A stretch of DNA of 64,000 bases from Trochalopteron elliotii. Taxonomy: Eukaryota; Chordata; Aves; Passeriformes; Leiothrichidae. Below are positions 39,447 through 54,400 of this stretch, one piece after another. Positions within the stretch are counted from its first letter, which is position 1, and every line of letters begins with the position of its first letter. The notes under the pieces are model-generated. The model made no database searches and was not told the DNA's origin. It saw only the letters and a program-made list of their open reading frames with translations. Location: positions 806,582 to 870,581 of the forward strand of contig JANPWX010000172.1 in the NCBI GenBank assembly GCA_024734555.1, given 5' to 3'. The position numbers and the translations under genes are program-made.

Positions 39447-42400
39447 GTACGGGAGGCGCTCGCCGGGGCCGGGAGCCCGGCACCGCGGCGTCCGTGCTGC
39501 CCTGAGGGCAGGTCTCGCTCCCGCGCCGAGGGTCCCGTGGGTTTCCCGTCTCTTGGGCCCGACTGCGGGGAAAAACCCACCGGAGCCGGCACCGCCGGTG
39601 CCTCAGGGTCTCCGGAGCCGCCCAGCCAGAGTGGCGAGTTCCGGTTTGGTTTGCGCCGGCTCCGTGTGGGTGCTGGAGGCAGAAGACGCCGTGGATCTGT
39701 TTTTCCTTATCTGATAACGCCTTGCGTGTGGTAGGGCCGGAGTGAGGCTGAGATTGAGGGATGGCCCAGTGTCTCCGGTAAGAGCATTCACGGAGCCCGT
39801 TTCGAACCCAAGCCTAAGGACAGCGAATGCTGGATTTTTGACCAGAAACTCTTCTCTGAACATTATCTTGTAAACAGTGAAACTGCAGCAGGAGGAGAGG
39901 GATGAGTAGAACCATTGTTTGGTTTCAGAGGTGGCATTTTTGCCTTGAATACCTCTGGCCATCGCACTAGGAAGCCAGTGGCAGTGTAGGAGTTTGGTGG
40001 CTTCATCCGGCCTCAAACTGTGAACTCTTGGGCTGATCAGCTTCCATGGTCAATAGTTTAATGAGTATTAAAGGTGACTCCTCTGTTTACCAATCGAGCA
40101 AGAGTGCTAACCAAAATTGCAGTCATACAGGTGCATTTCAGTTGAGCTGTCCAAACTGAGATAAATATTCATTTGTAATTACTTTTTATAAAAAAGTTGA
40201 ACTAATGGTGTGAGAGCAGAAGGATGATACGTGTAACTTCTTGCGTATGAAGAAATCTTTCTTCTCAAAGGAGGATCCAGATTGATTGTGGAACTTCAAT
40301 TTCTTTGAAAACAGTGGTGTGTAGCCAGAGTTAAAGCTGACTCGGAAGCCAGACTTCACACTTGGCACATGTAGGGGCTTCACACTTGGCACTGTCATGT
40401 GTTGTATCTTCCAGGGTTTAGTTTCTTGTCCTCCAGTGTTAGTCTTGCCAGAGGCTCAGTCCAGCTATTAATGCTATCTGCACCAGCAGTCTGGGTCCTG
40501 ACCTCACAAGTATAGGTGTTGGCTCTTCTTTTCTTTAGCACTTCAGCCCTGTTCTTCTCTCACTAATAGACAGTCAGTTATATTGTCTGCATAAACCATT
40601 TGACACAACTAAGCTCTTATGTATGAAAAACTAATTTTTTTTTCAGTGACTTCAGGTAGTGGAGTTAAGACTTAAAGCCTGTGATCTGTGTTTTTTGTGT
40701 AGGCTTTGTTTCTGATCTAAAAGTGTAAACACATTCCAAGATGTGGCTGAATTCATAACTTGATTCCTCAGTATTTAGTTCATACCTCTGCCATTGTTTT
40801 AAAGGGAATACCAGATGCTGTTATGATTTGTAAGTAGATAAAGGAGATATTCCCCTCCTGTAGATATACGTGCAGTCCCCAGCACAGGAATTCACAGTGC
40901 TTTTACCTTGTCCCTGTTCCAGTGTGTGGTACCACATTGTTCTGTGTAAGTGCCTCATCTTGCAAGTACAGTGGAGTGCCAGCTCTCATGTAGCTATGAG
41001 CCACTCCAAACAAGGAGTGAGAGCATCAGGATTAAGTACTGTGAAGTTTGTGTGTACTTCTGATTCAAATTCCAGAATCTGTTATGCCCAGGGAGGTGCA
41101 GCTCCGAGTTTTGCCTGCAAACTTTTCATCAGGTGAGCCTTACATATCCCACACAGTGCTGACTAGTCCAGAAATTCTTGCAGATTTAATGAAACTCATG
41201 CTTCTTTTAGGAGTCGTTTGTAAGAGGAGCTCAGGTATTACTGAGGGAGTAGGGGAAGGGGTGATTATACAGGATAAATATGGGAAGTCAGCAGTAGCCA
41301 GAGGAAAACACAGATTTCAGCTTATTAGTTGTGCTAAAGCTGTAAGAGATTTGTAGTCAGCTCTTTCCGCTTGTATTTTGATAAGTCAAGAACTATGCTG
41401 TAGTTACAAAACCTGAATATGAGTTAAAATTTCCTGTGATGGAAATGTCAAGGTGCACATGCAGCTGTAGATATTTAACTCATTAGTTTAATCCTGTAGG
41501 AATCTGGGCTGATGGAAACTTAATGGGAGCTCATTTTAAAGAGGCTGCTTTTTGTGTGAGCTGGGATGAAGAGGAATCCTCCATGAGTATGGGAGTTTAG
41601 AGTAAACTATGGACACACTTGCACTGAGTACAGGTGAGATGTTGGGGCCAGATGTGTTTAGTGCTTGGAGCACTTGTTGCTTGTCTCCAGCATTGGTGAC
41701 CCCCATCCTTGTGGGTTTTCCAGAGCTGTTGGACAGCGTGAGCATAAATCATTTGTTGCAACGTTGCAGCTCAGTGGAGGTCAGCCAAGAATGAAGTCGT
41801 TGGGAATGAAGCTGGGACAGAGCTGCAAGGTGTTGCTGAACCTGTTATTTGGAAGGTGAAGTGCCCTGCAGAAGCTGAGGCTTGGGTGTGTCCTTTGGTT
41901 ACCACCTGTCACCTCTTGCATCAGGGAGGTGACCCAGTGACAGCAGTGGGTCCTTCTGGAAAGAAGTGCAGAAATCCTCAGAAGAGCATTAGTTGAAATG
42001 GAACCACACCCAGAAACATCCCAGGGAAAGAAGTTAAAATGATGGTCTGTTTTGGCTGGCAAATGCACCCAGGCCTTAGAACATCTGAGGTGTTTCAAAT
42101 GCTGAGCTGAGGCATTTAATGTGTCTCAGAAATGCAGTGTGGAGCTCAAACAACAGCTGCAAAGCTTGGCCATAGGTTTTTATGGTATCTTGTACTGCTG
42201 GTTTGGAATGCTTGTTTTGAACTAGAAGTGTTAGAAATTTCAGCTTTTAAAGGATTTCCTCTGAAACTTTTCCAGAATGGTCTCTTCATTCGTTGCTGTT
42301 TCAATCCTAAGTGGTTTAAAACTACAAAGGAAGCTACATGTCACCCCCATCTAACTTCCATTTAGATAATATTTTTGAAATAATTATTTATATTTTTTCA

Positions 42401-45400
42401 AATATGTGTTTTTGAGTGTCCTGTAAAAAAAATAAAACCAGGCATGTTTAAAGGAATTGTAAATGTGGTTTATCAGCCCTAGATAATATTGTCTCCGTGT
42501 GGAAAACACTGTTGCAGTTCTAAGCAAGTATATATTTTCCACAGTAGAAATGTTCTTTTCTGGGGCTGGCCTTGGGATGGGTGTACATAGATGTTTTTGA
42601 AAGCAGTTCCATGAACTTAAGGTAATAGTCCAAAACTATTTCCTATTTTTGAGGAAGCAGTGCTGCTTAGTTTTTCTTTCTTAATAGATAATTACAATTA
42701 ACTGTAGTATGATATGCATTTATTTCACTCAGTATGTTCTTAGAAGAGATAGCATTTCAGAATCTATTCAAATTATGGGGTTTTTTTACCCCAGTCCCTC
42801 CTGACAGCTTTTACAAGTTCTTTTGCTGTCCCTTCTCCTAGAGCATGACAGTTCTCATGTAGGGGAGAAACTAGCTGCCTACATATAAAGAGCAAACAAA
42901 TGAGAAATAAATCATGTTTTGTTTGGAAGCTAGTTGCTCATCAGGTGTGACCAGTCAAACCCTTCCACAGAAATGGTATTTTTTGATACATTTTTTTTAA
43001 AATGCTCCACTGAATGCTTTAAACTTTGACTCCAGTTAGGAAATAGGATGGCAATCTTCAAATACGAGGTTCCTGTGAATTTTTTTGAAAATCACCAGCA
43101 GAGTAGAGGAGAGCCACTGACAGATGAAAGCAGTGCAATATAAATGCAGCTCTTACTAGATGCTGCAGAGCCTACATTATTGTAGGCTGATGTAAAAGCT
43201 ACAGGAGATACTTTAATCAGAGTTCATGTTATTTGTGACCATCCTGTACAAATTCGTGGGTAAACTGATGTTTGCTAGTTCTCCAGGCTACTGAACTTTG
43301 ACTTTCAGAAAATCTTTTTATCACATAATGCTCTTGAGTTGTGTGTGTTTACAAAAAGCAATGAGTTTCCATAAGCTGTTTTAAAAGAAATATTGCTGAA
43401 ATATTTTCAAAAATGCTGATTTGTGTCTTTTTTTTCCCCCTCTGATACAGAAAACTCTTTGTGATGTCATTCTTATGGTTCAAGAAAGAAAGATCCCGGC
43501 TCACCGTGTTGTGCTTGCTTCAGCCAGTCATTTTTTTAACTTGATGTTTACTAGTAAGTCTTTTGAAAATTGATTAATTTTAAACTTTCATGATGATATC
43601 CTGTTACATTTGTGTCTGTCAACCTGTTTATCTTTTGAAAGTGATCAATTTGAGGGATAAGTGTAAGTGAAGAGTTCTCATTTTGTGTCCTTCTTCCATT
43701 CATCTCTGTTCATCCCTCCCCTCATTTTCCCTTTAACTCTCTTTTGATCAAGTCAAGTGTTATTTCATATATAAGCTCTCTTAATAACAGGGGCCTGTAC
43801 ACTGTATTAGAGTTTATCCCCCTTCCTTAACCTGAAAATTGGGAATTATTTTTGTCCCATTACAGAATTTGTCTGCCATTGGGCACTTTTGTATATAAAT
43901 TGGGCTTTCAGAGGTTAGAGACATGATTTAGTGGATGGAGTGGATGATCTTAGAGAGATCTTTTCCAACTTTTATGTGATTACCTTAATTCTGTGATTCT
44001 GTAATTCTTTAATTTATGCTCTCTTTAAAAACTCAGTTATGCAGTATCTTATCTTTTGTATGCCTTACCCATGTATTGTAAAATTACTGTAAAATCAAGG
44101 TTGAGTGGTAGTAAAATAACCATTCATTGCAGTGGTCAGTGGTAACCAGCTGTGGGCAAACCTGGTGCTGTGTCTGGGTGTGAGGAGCTCAGAGCTTTCT
44201 CTGTTGTTATCAGCTTGAATGTGGAAATGGCTTCTGACTGTGCTAATGCTAACATGGCAGTCTGGCTGCAGTCAACAACATCTAGGACTTTTTCTAATTA
44301 GCACAGTTTATCATAATTTAGATAATACAAGGATGTACTCACACCAGTTATCTTGTTTGTTCCACTGCCTCCTTTCCTGACTTGCCTTAGTAATCCTGGG
44401 AAAACAGCAATCAACTCTGAGCATTTTTTAGCAGGTTACCACTTTGTATAATTGCTTTATTGTCTACTGTTTGCAAAACATAAAACAACTGGAATGACTT
44501 CTTGATTAAAAGTTTGTCTTCTAATCTGTTTGCAGCAAATATGATTGAATCAAAGTCCTTTGAAGTGGAGCTAAAAGATGCAGAGCCTGACATAATTGAA
44601 CAGCTCGTGGAGTTTGCTTATACTGCAAGGTAGTTTTGTTGTTTAAAGCTCATGCTTTTCTAGGAAGCCCGCCAATTCTAAATGATAAAAGCTTAAAATA
44701 ATGCTGCTGTGATTCATCAATTTTGTTACCATTAAAGTTCTTTCCTTTGTTTAAAGCCTGATGTGACTAGACCTTCTATCCTTCTTCCTTTTTATTTAAC
44801 CAGTAGGAAGCCCTACAGACTTAAAGAGAACAGTATTTGTCTCCAGAAAGCAATTCAAAGCCCTTGAAGCTTTTGACTTCATTGTTGGAGTCAAATGATG
44901 TTTCCCATGGTTCTGCAATTGAGGTCCTTGTTGATGGCAGCAGGGTCTCTCTTTGTGGCCATAGTAGCTATGGCACAGAACCATTTCCATGAGTTACACC
45001 TTCATCTCAAAACAGGCAGGGTGGATAACTCTTCTGGGAGCAGTGTTCCCCCCTGTCTCAGCTTGTCCAAGTATTTGGGGGTTTTTGCAGGTTTTCTTTC
45101 TTTCCCACCCCTCCCCCAACAGAACTCTTGCAGATGGCCAGGATTGTAAACAGTACTTAATCAGCTTTGATGAGACCTATGGATGGCAGGCCTTTCATCT
45201 TAACTCTCATTAGGGAGGCTTTCTCCTTTCTTTTGGGAGGCATCTTCTTGTATAGTCAGTGGTAAGAGGCAGTCTGTGTCAACAGCCTACCCCAGCCACA
45301 TGGTTGCCTGTCCTGATACCCAAGCCCTGGACTGTGGCCTTCATAACTTCTCTTGAAGCACTGCCAAACTGGTTGTTATGTCTTTGCACTCTGGGCAAAT

Positions 45401-48400
45401 CAGCCAGACCAGTCCTGAGAGAGTTTAGACAGGTTTTGCTGATGTCTCTTTGGGAGTTGAAAATGGTCATTAAAAAAGGTTCTGGGTTTGGGTTCTTTTT
45501 TCCCTTTTGTGAAAGTGGTTAATCACACAACTCATAGCAATAGTGTAGGACCACACAGAACCTGTTAAAGGCTTATTCTTCAGATCCCAGAACTGGTTAT
45601 TCTTTGCCCTGCCTGGGTAAAGTGGAGCAAACAAAAGCACTTTGGAAAGGTCATGAAGGATGTGTCCTTACACTGTATGTGAAAGATTCTTGGGTAAATA
45701 GGAGGGAAATAATTTTGCCAGTTATGTGAATTTGTGTAAGTTGCTTTTTTTATTGCTGCAACTTAGGTCATTTCAGTGGTGCTAATTTTACACCTTCTGT
45801 TTTGCAGAATCTCAGTTAACAGCAATAATGTCCAGTCTTTACTAGATGCAGCAAACCAGTATCAGATTGAACCTGTGAAAAAAATGTGTGTGGACTTTTT
45901 AAAAGAACAAGTTGATGCTTCCAATTGTCTTGGTAAGAGAAATAGACTTTAATTTACTGTTTATTTTTTAACTTTGCTGTATATCTGCAGATAGATAGTA
46001 ACATTTGGCTAAATCCAGGCATGTAAAAATAGCTTTTCTCTGAATCTGAACTGTTGCCCCTTGCCACAGGGCCCACTGATGGTGCAAGGTCTCAGCCAGC
46101 TTGGCAGGATGCTGGGGCTTCTTGTTTGTTAAGAGAACTGCATGTGTTTAGTGAGGTGGAGCTTTTAGTTGTTAGTGTACTTGCAGACAGAATTTGACGT
46201 ATTTGTAAGTTACAAAACAACTAGCATATCTTTTACAAGTATAAACAAAGTAAGTTTAGGCTACTTTTGGTTTTATTCACTTTTAATTTTGACTGGGCAG
46301 GTTTGATATCATGTTCTGTATCTGTAAACTCAGTGTTACAGAAAAGGTAAACAAAAAGTAGAACTAAGTACATTTTCATGCTTAAGATTTGGTGCACTTT
46401 ATATAATCAGAAATTTAAGAGGTTTTTTTAGTGTTTTTTTATTGACATTGTTAGGTAATTCTTCTAGTAATATCTCAATCATATTACAGATGTTTATAGC
46501 AGCAATAGAAATGTTTTGCAGAGTGTATCTGAATTACAGTGACTCAACTACACTTCAGTGCAGTACAGCTGTGGCTCTGAAACAACAGCTGGAAGAAAGC
46601 CATTACATAAGGAAAATGCCACTTAGGCTTGCTTTGAGGCTTATTTATGCCCTGTGGCTTCTGTTAGGTGGAAAATTATTATGGTCTCTAACACTTGCAT
46701 CCTTGGTTGCTAATTTATTGGAAAAAGATTAAAACAATTTTTCCTTAAGGCATTGTTTTTAAATTGGAACATATTTTGTGCAGACTCATAAACAAGTACA
46801 CAGTTCATTAAAAAAAATAGTATTTGAAAGAAACCATGGCCTAATTTGAATTTTGAAATTTTCTGATGTATGTGGATTTTATCTTTCTAGTTTGCATGTT
46901 ACTACTCTGAGCAGCTCAGACTAATTGCAACTCACATGTTAATGAGTTGCTCCTACCCCACTGGACATTTCCTCTGTGAGAAGGAAGAGTGGCATGATAA
47001 GTTGCTGCTGAAAAGCTCTGTGCTTACATGGTTTTTAATGGCAAAGTTGGCACTGGTGCTTCTCAGCTGCTATTGTTGTTTACACCTTTATGCCAGCCTT
47101 CTGTCCCTTCAGCAACATCAGCCTGACTTTGTGTTGGTCTGCAGCTGACTGTGCTGAATGTACAGAAAGGTCCCAGTTCACCATGACTCTTGAAGGAAAC
47201 TGGGCTTGGTTGGTGACTGATGCTGCATGAGGTCAGGAGAGGTGGTAAAACATTAATCCAGTTTCTCAAGCTGTTCTGGTCAGACCTGCTTAGTGTGGCT
47301 TGGCTCAGACTTGGTTATAAGGTACTGTTGTCTGCTTTGTAATTGGGAAAGAAACAGCGAGGGAATAGTGCTGGAGAGACAGTTAATACAGCAAGTGCTG
47401 CAGGTTCAGTAGGGATAGGGGTCAGCAGCTTGTCTCTGTCTTAGTTTGCTTGAATTGCAGATGAGTTATGATAGCATGTGTTTTAATGGGGAAAAAAAAA
47501 GTATGGTAATAAGTATTAAACTGGAATTGTAAGTATCACTGAAACGACAGTAATTTTATTCTATTTTAATATATTAAAGGTAATTGCAGTTCAAGCTTAC
47601 AAGGATTTTTTTCTTAATTTTCCTTCATAGGCATAAGTGTGCTAGCAGAATGCCTAGACTGCCCAGAACTGAAAGCCACTGCAGATGACTTCATCCATCA
47701 GCATTTCACTGAGGTTTACAAGACAGATGAGTTTCTTCAGCTTGATGTTAAGCGTGTGACACATCTCCTGAACCAAGATACATTGACAGTGAGGGCAGAA
47801 GACCAGGTGAGGTTCCTGTTTCGTAGAAGCTAAAAGCATTGAACTTAACTATCTTCTTTTTAATCAAGAACTGGCTTCAGGTATTCAAGTATCTCATGTC
47901 TGATGTTCCTAGAGGATAGCATGCACATAGTGCTTGCTAAGTTGTGGAACAAAAGGTTCATCCTAACTTGGTCACAACCAAATATTAATAAATATTCATA
48001 TTTCAAGTGTGATTTATAGATGTGCTGTTTCAGCACAGAGGGAATAAGCAGAACAGTTTCCTTTGTCAAGATAACTATAGGGCTTCTGATTCAATGGTGT
48101 GTGAGCTAAATTGTTTGTTTTGTAGTGGTTGCTTCTAGATTAGGATTTGTGTGCTTTTGGTGAAAGTGGACCACTTCAAAGTGGTGAGCAAACTGCACCT
48201 TAATGAATGCACGTTTCTACCTGAGTATAGCCTAGCCCATTCCAGAGAGGAGTTTTCTGATGGAAACATAACATGCACAAGCCTGGGGAACTGAGGGACT
48301 TGGAAATAAGATGACTAAAACACTGAAAGCTACATGCATTGGCAGTGGTGGATTGCTGGAACACCCTTATTTAGGGACTGGACATAAAAAAGTTTAGGTG

Positions 48401-51400
48401 GCTGAAAAGAGCCTGGAGTTCACTCAATTCAAATTTGTAACCTGTGGTAGAAATTACATTCACAGCTATCCCATCTGGAATGCTTGATTCAGTTTAGAGC
48501 ACAGCCCTGAATGATTATTTGCCAGCTTGTTCTTCCTACTGCAGGAAAATAGGAAGCATATAGGTGTCTACACTGCAGCCCAGACTGGTGGTTGTAGCTG
48601 GTAGTAGCAGCTGAGTGGTGCTTGTAGCTGCTGGGCACTTGCAGCTTCTTAGTCAAAGCTGTTGAAAACAAACTGCAATCTTACCTTTGTAGCTCTGCTG
48701 TTCTGGTGCTTGAATTAGGTAACTTAAGCTTGTGTGGGTATGGCATCATGAGTTGACTCATACCTTTGAAGTGCAACAGAGGGGTGTTGTAGCTGAGGTG
48801 GTATGTATATCCTCTTGGAAGTGGATGTTCTGCTGACTGTGAAGCTTCCATTGGCGTTGACCTCCAACAGGCAGAAGAGTTGGTTTGAAGCATTAAGGTT
48901 TAGTTACTTGTCTTACTGTATGGTGATGTAACTTAGGAAAATAAGAATTAGTAAGAGTGGGGTATAATATCAGGTGATTGAATATGGTAGTTGTTTTGTT
49001 ACAGGTATAAATATGAGTAATGTCGCTGTTCAACATTCTTGCTGAGTGCTGGGAAAAGTTCAGATCATGGGGTAACATTCTCAGAGCTGGAAGTGTCATT
49101 TGGCTTGCAGCCAGAATGACACTTAAGATTTACATTCTTGAAGTTCTAGTGGTAAGGTAGGATTGCATGCTTTAACCTGGAAGCAGTGGTAGAAATGTTA
49201 CATATTCAGCATGGCATCATTAAAATTCCTTTAGGAAACTGGTAGTGTGCAGTAAAAAACTAAAGAAGTTTGACAGTTGCACTACAGGAATCTTATTTCT
49301 CAAGAGCACTGCTAGAAAGTTGACATTATACTCTAATTTTTGTTTTGGTGTGGAGTGTAGTTACATTTAGCAAAAAGGGAAGGTAGCATTAAGTACTGCC
49401 TGTCCTATTCAATGCTCCTGTTCAAGTAATTCTGTTAAATTTCCTTAGCTGATGAAATTGAGCCTTTAATTATTGTTTTCTTTGCTCTTCCTCATTCCCT
49501 GGTAATTTTGCAGAGTTACAACTGGGGTGGTCTAGTAGTCCTGAATAATTCTTCTATGAAGTGTCTTTCCATGTTACGTCTCAGTCACTCAGCATCAGTC
49601 ACTGTGACCAGTTTCAGCTACAGGTGGAGGCACTGGCTGTGCTGTTGCTTACGGTGAGGTTGTCCTGCCACTTCAGAGTCTGAGCTACTGGATAAGCTTG
49701 CTGTGTCTGAGAACAGCATGGAAGTGTCAGAATATACATGTAATCCTAGATTTTTTTTTTTCACTTTTCCTGACGCAGCAGACAATTATAAATAGAGCTG
49801 ATTTCTTGATTATCTTCCTCTTCTACCTTCCCTGACCCCTAAGAAAACCTATTATCTTTTCCTGTGAGGAGGAGAAAAAGAGGAGACGCTCTAGTAAATT
49901 TACAGTAGTTGGCAGATAAAAACTTTAAGTGGTCCCCTAAGACACAACCATAGCAATGTATTTGGATATCCAACATGATGATTTGGTAAGAAAACCAGTT
50001 TATCGCCTCAGGAGACTAGATCAAGTAGAAGTTGCTTCATTTCTGTGGAAGCATTACTGATATTATGGCACAGAGCTTGAAAAGTATTAGATTTAACCTG
50101 GTACAGGAGTTACCCACATAAATGTGAATTGCAGATTCATGTTTTCCATTTGGAGGAAAAAAAGTTAAACAACAGGAGTCATAGACTTTTGAACTTTGTA
50201 GATGAGATTTATTCAGTGGTTGTGCATTTGTTTTACTTGTCTGAGCATTGTCTTTTTCTGGGCTTGGTTGACTTTTCTTATAGGGGGGTTTTTTGGGCTT
50301 CTTTCGAAAGATGGCAATGGGATCCCCACATAGTAAAATATAAGTGTAGGTTAACCTCCAGCAGGCATTAGAATCAATTCATAGCATTAAGGTTGTGTTA
50401 CTTGTCTTTCTCTGTGGTGATATACCTTATCTCTTTCTCTCCTTGTCTCTTGTTTCAGGTTTATGATGCAGCAGTCAGATGGCTGAAGTACGATGAGCCA
50501 AATCGCCAGCCCTACATGGTTGATATTCTCGCTAAAGTCCGATTTCCTCTAATATCAAAGAACTTCTTAAGTAAAACAGTTCAGGCTGAACCACTTATTC
50601 AGGATAACCCAGAATGCCTTAAAATGGTGATCAGTAAGTTGACCTCTAGCTGAAATTTTTATGATGTTCTGTATAATTTAAAAAATGCTTTGGAAATTTT
50701 TGAAAATTGTTTGCTTTAAAATGTTCTAACATTTTTACATTAAATCCATCTGTGTTCCCTCTAGGATGCTGTGTTTAGTTGAAGTTGGATTAGCAGATTA
50801 TTATGTAAATAAAACTCATCTTATGTAACAGTGTGACTTTCATTTGTTTTCTCCTAGCAAATGGCATAAACTCCATGAGAAGTAATGGAATGGAGATTTT
50901 GTCAATGACTCATTAGGGTAACTGAAAGTTAGTCTGCCTTTGTGACAGGCTCGTAACTTCAATATCGTTCACGTTTGTGTGTGCATTAATAAAAGAAATA
51001 TATCAACATTTTGAATATTTTAAAGCTTTTCTAGGTAAATTAGAAGTTTAGGTGTATGTTTTACTGCTTTTATTTATTAAATACTGACCATTGATCCTAC
51101 ATTTGCATTCTCAGGGTGCAGATAAAATGGGAAACAAGCTTCCCTTTTGTTTTTAGACACCATTTGTAAAATTTTATCATGTAAGAAAGAAAAGCAATTT
51201 CAGTAGCAGTTAACTAGTTGGCTTCAATTTAGTGTAGATCTAAAAATCAGTACACAACTGTTGTCCTTCAGACTCATTGGGCAGGATTCAAATTAACCTA
51301 TATGTTGGTAAGTATTTGCTGACATTTGACATCACAGTCATACTTCTCGTGTGACACCAAGTTGGTGTATTGTATAGGAAATAAAGATTTTTGTCTGGTT

Positions 51401-54400
51401 TTAGTGTCTTATAGTGTCACCGATATTTTTGCACTCTTTGGAATGCTTTCTTTTGGGTTTGCTTCCTTTTGACTGTTCCAGTGCAACAATCTTAATTGTT
51501 TGTTAATATTGGATAAATGAGCTGATCAATCCACTGATACATGACGTGAGTCTGTATCTGTCCTGTTTTCACATGGAGCAGCCAGTTTGGAATAGGGTAT
51601 AAATCTAGATGTATGCTCCCACCCTCACATGCTGCTGGGCATTCTTCCATTTTGAATCAAAGCTGTATAGGTGTAACGTAGAAACTTGGTTTTCATCTTT
51701 TCCCTCCCTTCCATCTCTCCCCCATCTCTGCCTCTGAAACATCCCTCTCCATGTGTGAGCCACCCTGGATCTGCAGCAGCTGTTGTCTTCCCCGCAGGTG
51801 GGATGCGGTACCACCTCCTTTCCCCGGAAGACCGAGAAGAGTTGGTGGAAGGCACCCGGCCGAGAAGAAAAAAACACGATTATCGCATTGCTTTGTTTGG
51901 AGGCTCTCAGCCCCAGTCCTGCAGATATTTTAATCCCAAGGTAATCGTTACCTCAGAATGCATTAAGATTCACTGTTTGTAGTCTTGCCTGTTTTCTTTG
52001 CTAAGACATAATGATCTGCAAAATGGTATTAGGAAGGAAGTGTTCCCTCCCTCCTGGGTATGCAGTTGGAAGAATATGGTTAATTAAGTATTTTTAAGTC
52101 TGTGTATCCAGATGTAATACTTGATTTCGACTAGAATGATTGTGTTTGTTTCTTAGCAATATTAGATATTGAGAGCTGATCAATCCATCGGAGTTGAGCA
52201 TTGATTGGTATGTGCATTCCACAGCTGCAGATAAACAAAAGGTCACTAAGACATCGGGCAATTGGTTAGGAATATATGAAAGTCTGTATGCATGTGCATG
52301 CACTTATGTATTTAGAGATTAACTCAAAGTAGGGCTTTTTAGCACATGTTAAGTTACTGTCTAGTATGTTATTGTAGAGCCCAGTTTTTATAGGGTTTTT
52401 TTAGTGCATTTATTATAAATATGCAACCACTTCTAAATCTTCTAAATGGTTCACAATTTTGTTTGTTCCTAAGAGTATGTAAGGAAAAGAATGGGGAGTC
52501 AAGTATTACAAAAGTGGAAAAGAGTGAGTTTCTATAACAAAAAACTTAGAGATGGTCAATTTAGAGCAAGCAAGTTCTGCCTGAAATTTGTTCCCATGTT
52601 TCTTTAATAAAATCAAGCCACAGGAATGGTGTATATTTCAACTATGCAGACTAAAGGGTCTAAAACATCAACTGCATGCAGAAGGATTACCCATACCCTG
52701 TTTTACCAGGCAAAAACATACAGTAATACAGAACAAATTTGCTATGTAAACATCAGGGCTCTCTTAAGTTATGAGATCCCATGCATGTAATATTTTGTTG
52801 AAGAAATTCTGGTTCTAACTCAGCATATTAAATGCTTGTTAAAATTTCAGTTTTGTGTGCTGTGTGAACTTTATAGTCAATGTGAGCCCTGTCAAATCTA
52901 ATTCTGAATGAATGAGCCTTTGGGATGTGTTTTGAACTTTTCTTTCACATTCCTTTTGTGAGATAAAATTCAAGCCACCTTCTCTGAGTACCACTCAAGT
53001 CTGGGGGGAAAAATACCCCAAACCCATCAACTTTGCTGACTTAGCTTGAGAGACTCTTAATATGTATTCCTATTGGGAATTCAAAATTCTTAACTAATGA
53101 CTGCCTTTTTCCTTCATACATCTACTCAAGATAAGCAGCACTTCAGCTGGGGGTGAGGAGGTGAGCGGTATAGAGCAGATAATTCTCTTCTTTCCAAGGT
53201 CTAAGTTTGAGAGGCCTTTGATCAGGGCATTCATATCTTTTCAAGCAGTTGCATGGTTTTGGCAAAGAAATCTGTTTTGTAGACGAAAAGTAGTGTCTGT
53301 GAAAGTCTGCATAAAACATAGGACAAAACAGCTTTGCCTTTCATAGACTGCTTATCCAGGTATAGCACCAAAAAAATAACTGAATTTGGAAGAAATTTTG
53401 AAGAATTGCCTCTTAATCAAGACTAACAGCCTTGCATGTGGTGTAAGGAAGGGGGAAGAATGGGGCAGGGAAGGAAAATTTTAGAAGTGGGTAATTTGAG
53501 ATCTTTATTCTAACAAGCATGTGTTCCTTCAATGTTTTCCTAGTGCTTATACGCTTTCTTGGGTACTCTTAGCTAGCCTGTCATGTTTTGTTGAAGAGTT
53601 TTTACTTTAATTCCAACTCTTAAGCTATTTAAAGGTCCCTTTCTGGGTGTTTTGCTTGAGTATTTGATTTTAATCTTTAAACTGTGACAATAGCTTATTA
53701 AATGGAACATCCCAAGGATCTAAAACCCCTGCTGAGTTACCATTTAACTCACTTTAATTGGTCTTATCAAAAGATGATGGGAGGGTCACGGAGCAGAGAA
53801 TTAAGCTTGTGTATGTACTTTTGCAAGGTTAGGACCTTGAGTAAAATTTGGAATTTTGCTTGTCTGTTGACCTGATTGAACAGTGACCTAGTCCTTCACT
53901 TCTGATTTGAATTAAAATCAGAAATTTAATTAAATTGTTACATGTCACATAAACAGTTCAAAACAGAGGTTTATACTTTTCCTGAAAATATTTTATTGGT
54001 TGCAATATGAGTTTCCATAACTGTTATATGATAAAACTAGTGCAAAAATTTAAATTTTCACCGATTCCTTTGCACACAATATTAGTCTCTAATGCTGATC
54101 TTCATTTCCTTGTTGTCAGAAGGGTTCTTTAAATAAGACTGGATTAGACACTGTTTTATTTGTTGAGAATGTTAGCAGTATTATTTTAAGACTATATTTG
54201 CTATCTTTGTTGCCCTGTAACTGATATTTCTATTGATGCATGTACTTCATCAAGAGAGCAAAATGATGCAACGGGACAGATGCAGATGGGCTTGTGGAAC
54301 AGTCTGGCACTAATTTGAGTACATGATTTTGGAATGCTACTAGAAATCCTAGATGTTCTATTAACAGTTGTGGGAAGCATTTTCTTGTTGAATTTTTCAC

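Larger units (their letters stand above)
38570..39660. promoter_or_regulatory. KLHL7: KLHL7 CpG-island promoter (contains a gap)
   Basis: GC content and CpG frequency rise sharply from about 38570 and fall after about 39660, in otherwise AT-rich DNA. The island holds exon 1 and the presumed transcription start, but 400 bases (38882-39281) are unresolved. A bidirectional promoter is possible. No TATA box is visible in the sequenced part, as is usual for housekeeping CpG promoters. Confidence 0.8.

Noticed and set aside
38405..39592. Frames crossing the 38.9 kb gap on both strands
   Set aside because: Same artefact. The real frame begins at 39327, with an in-frame stop at 39312 just upstream.
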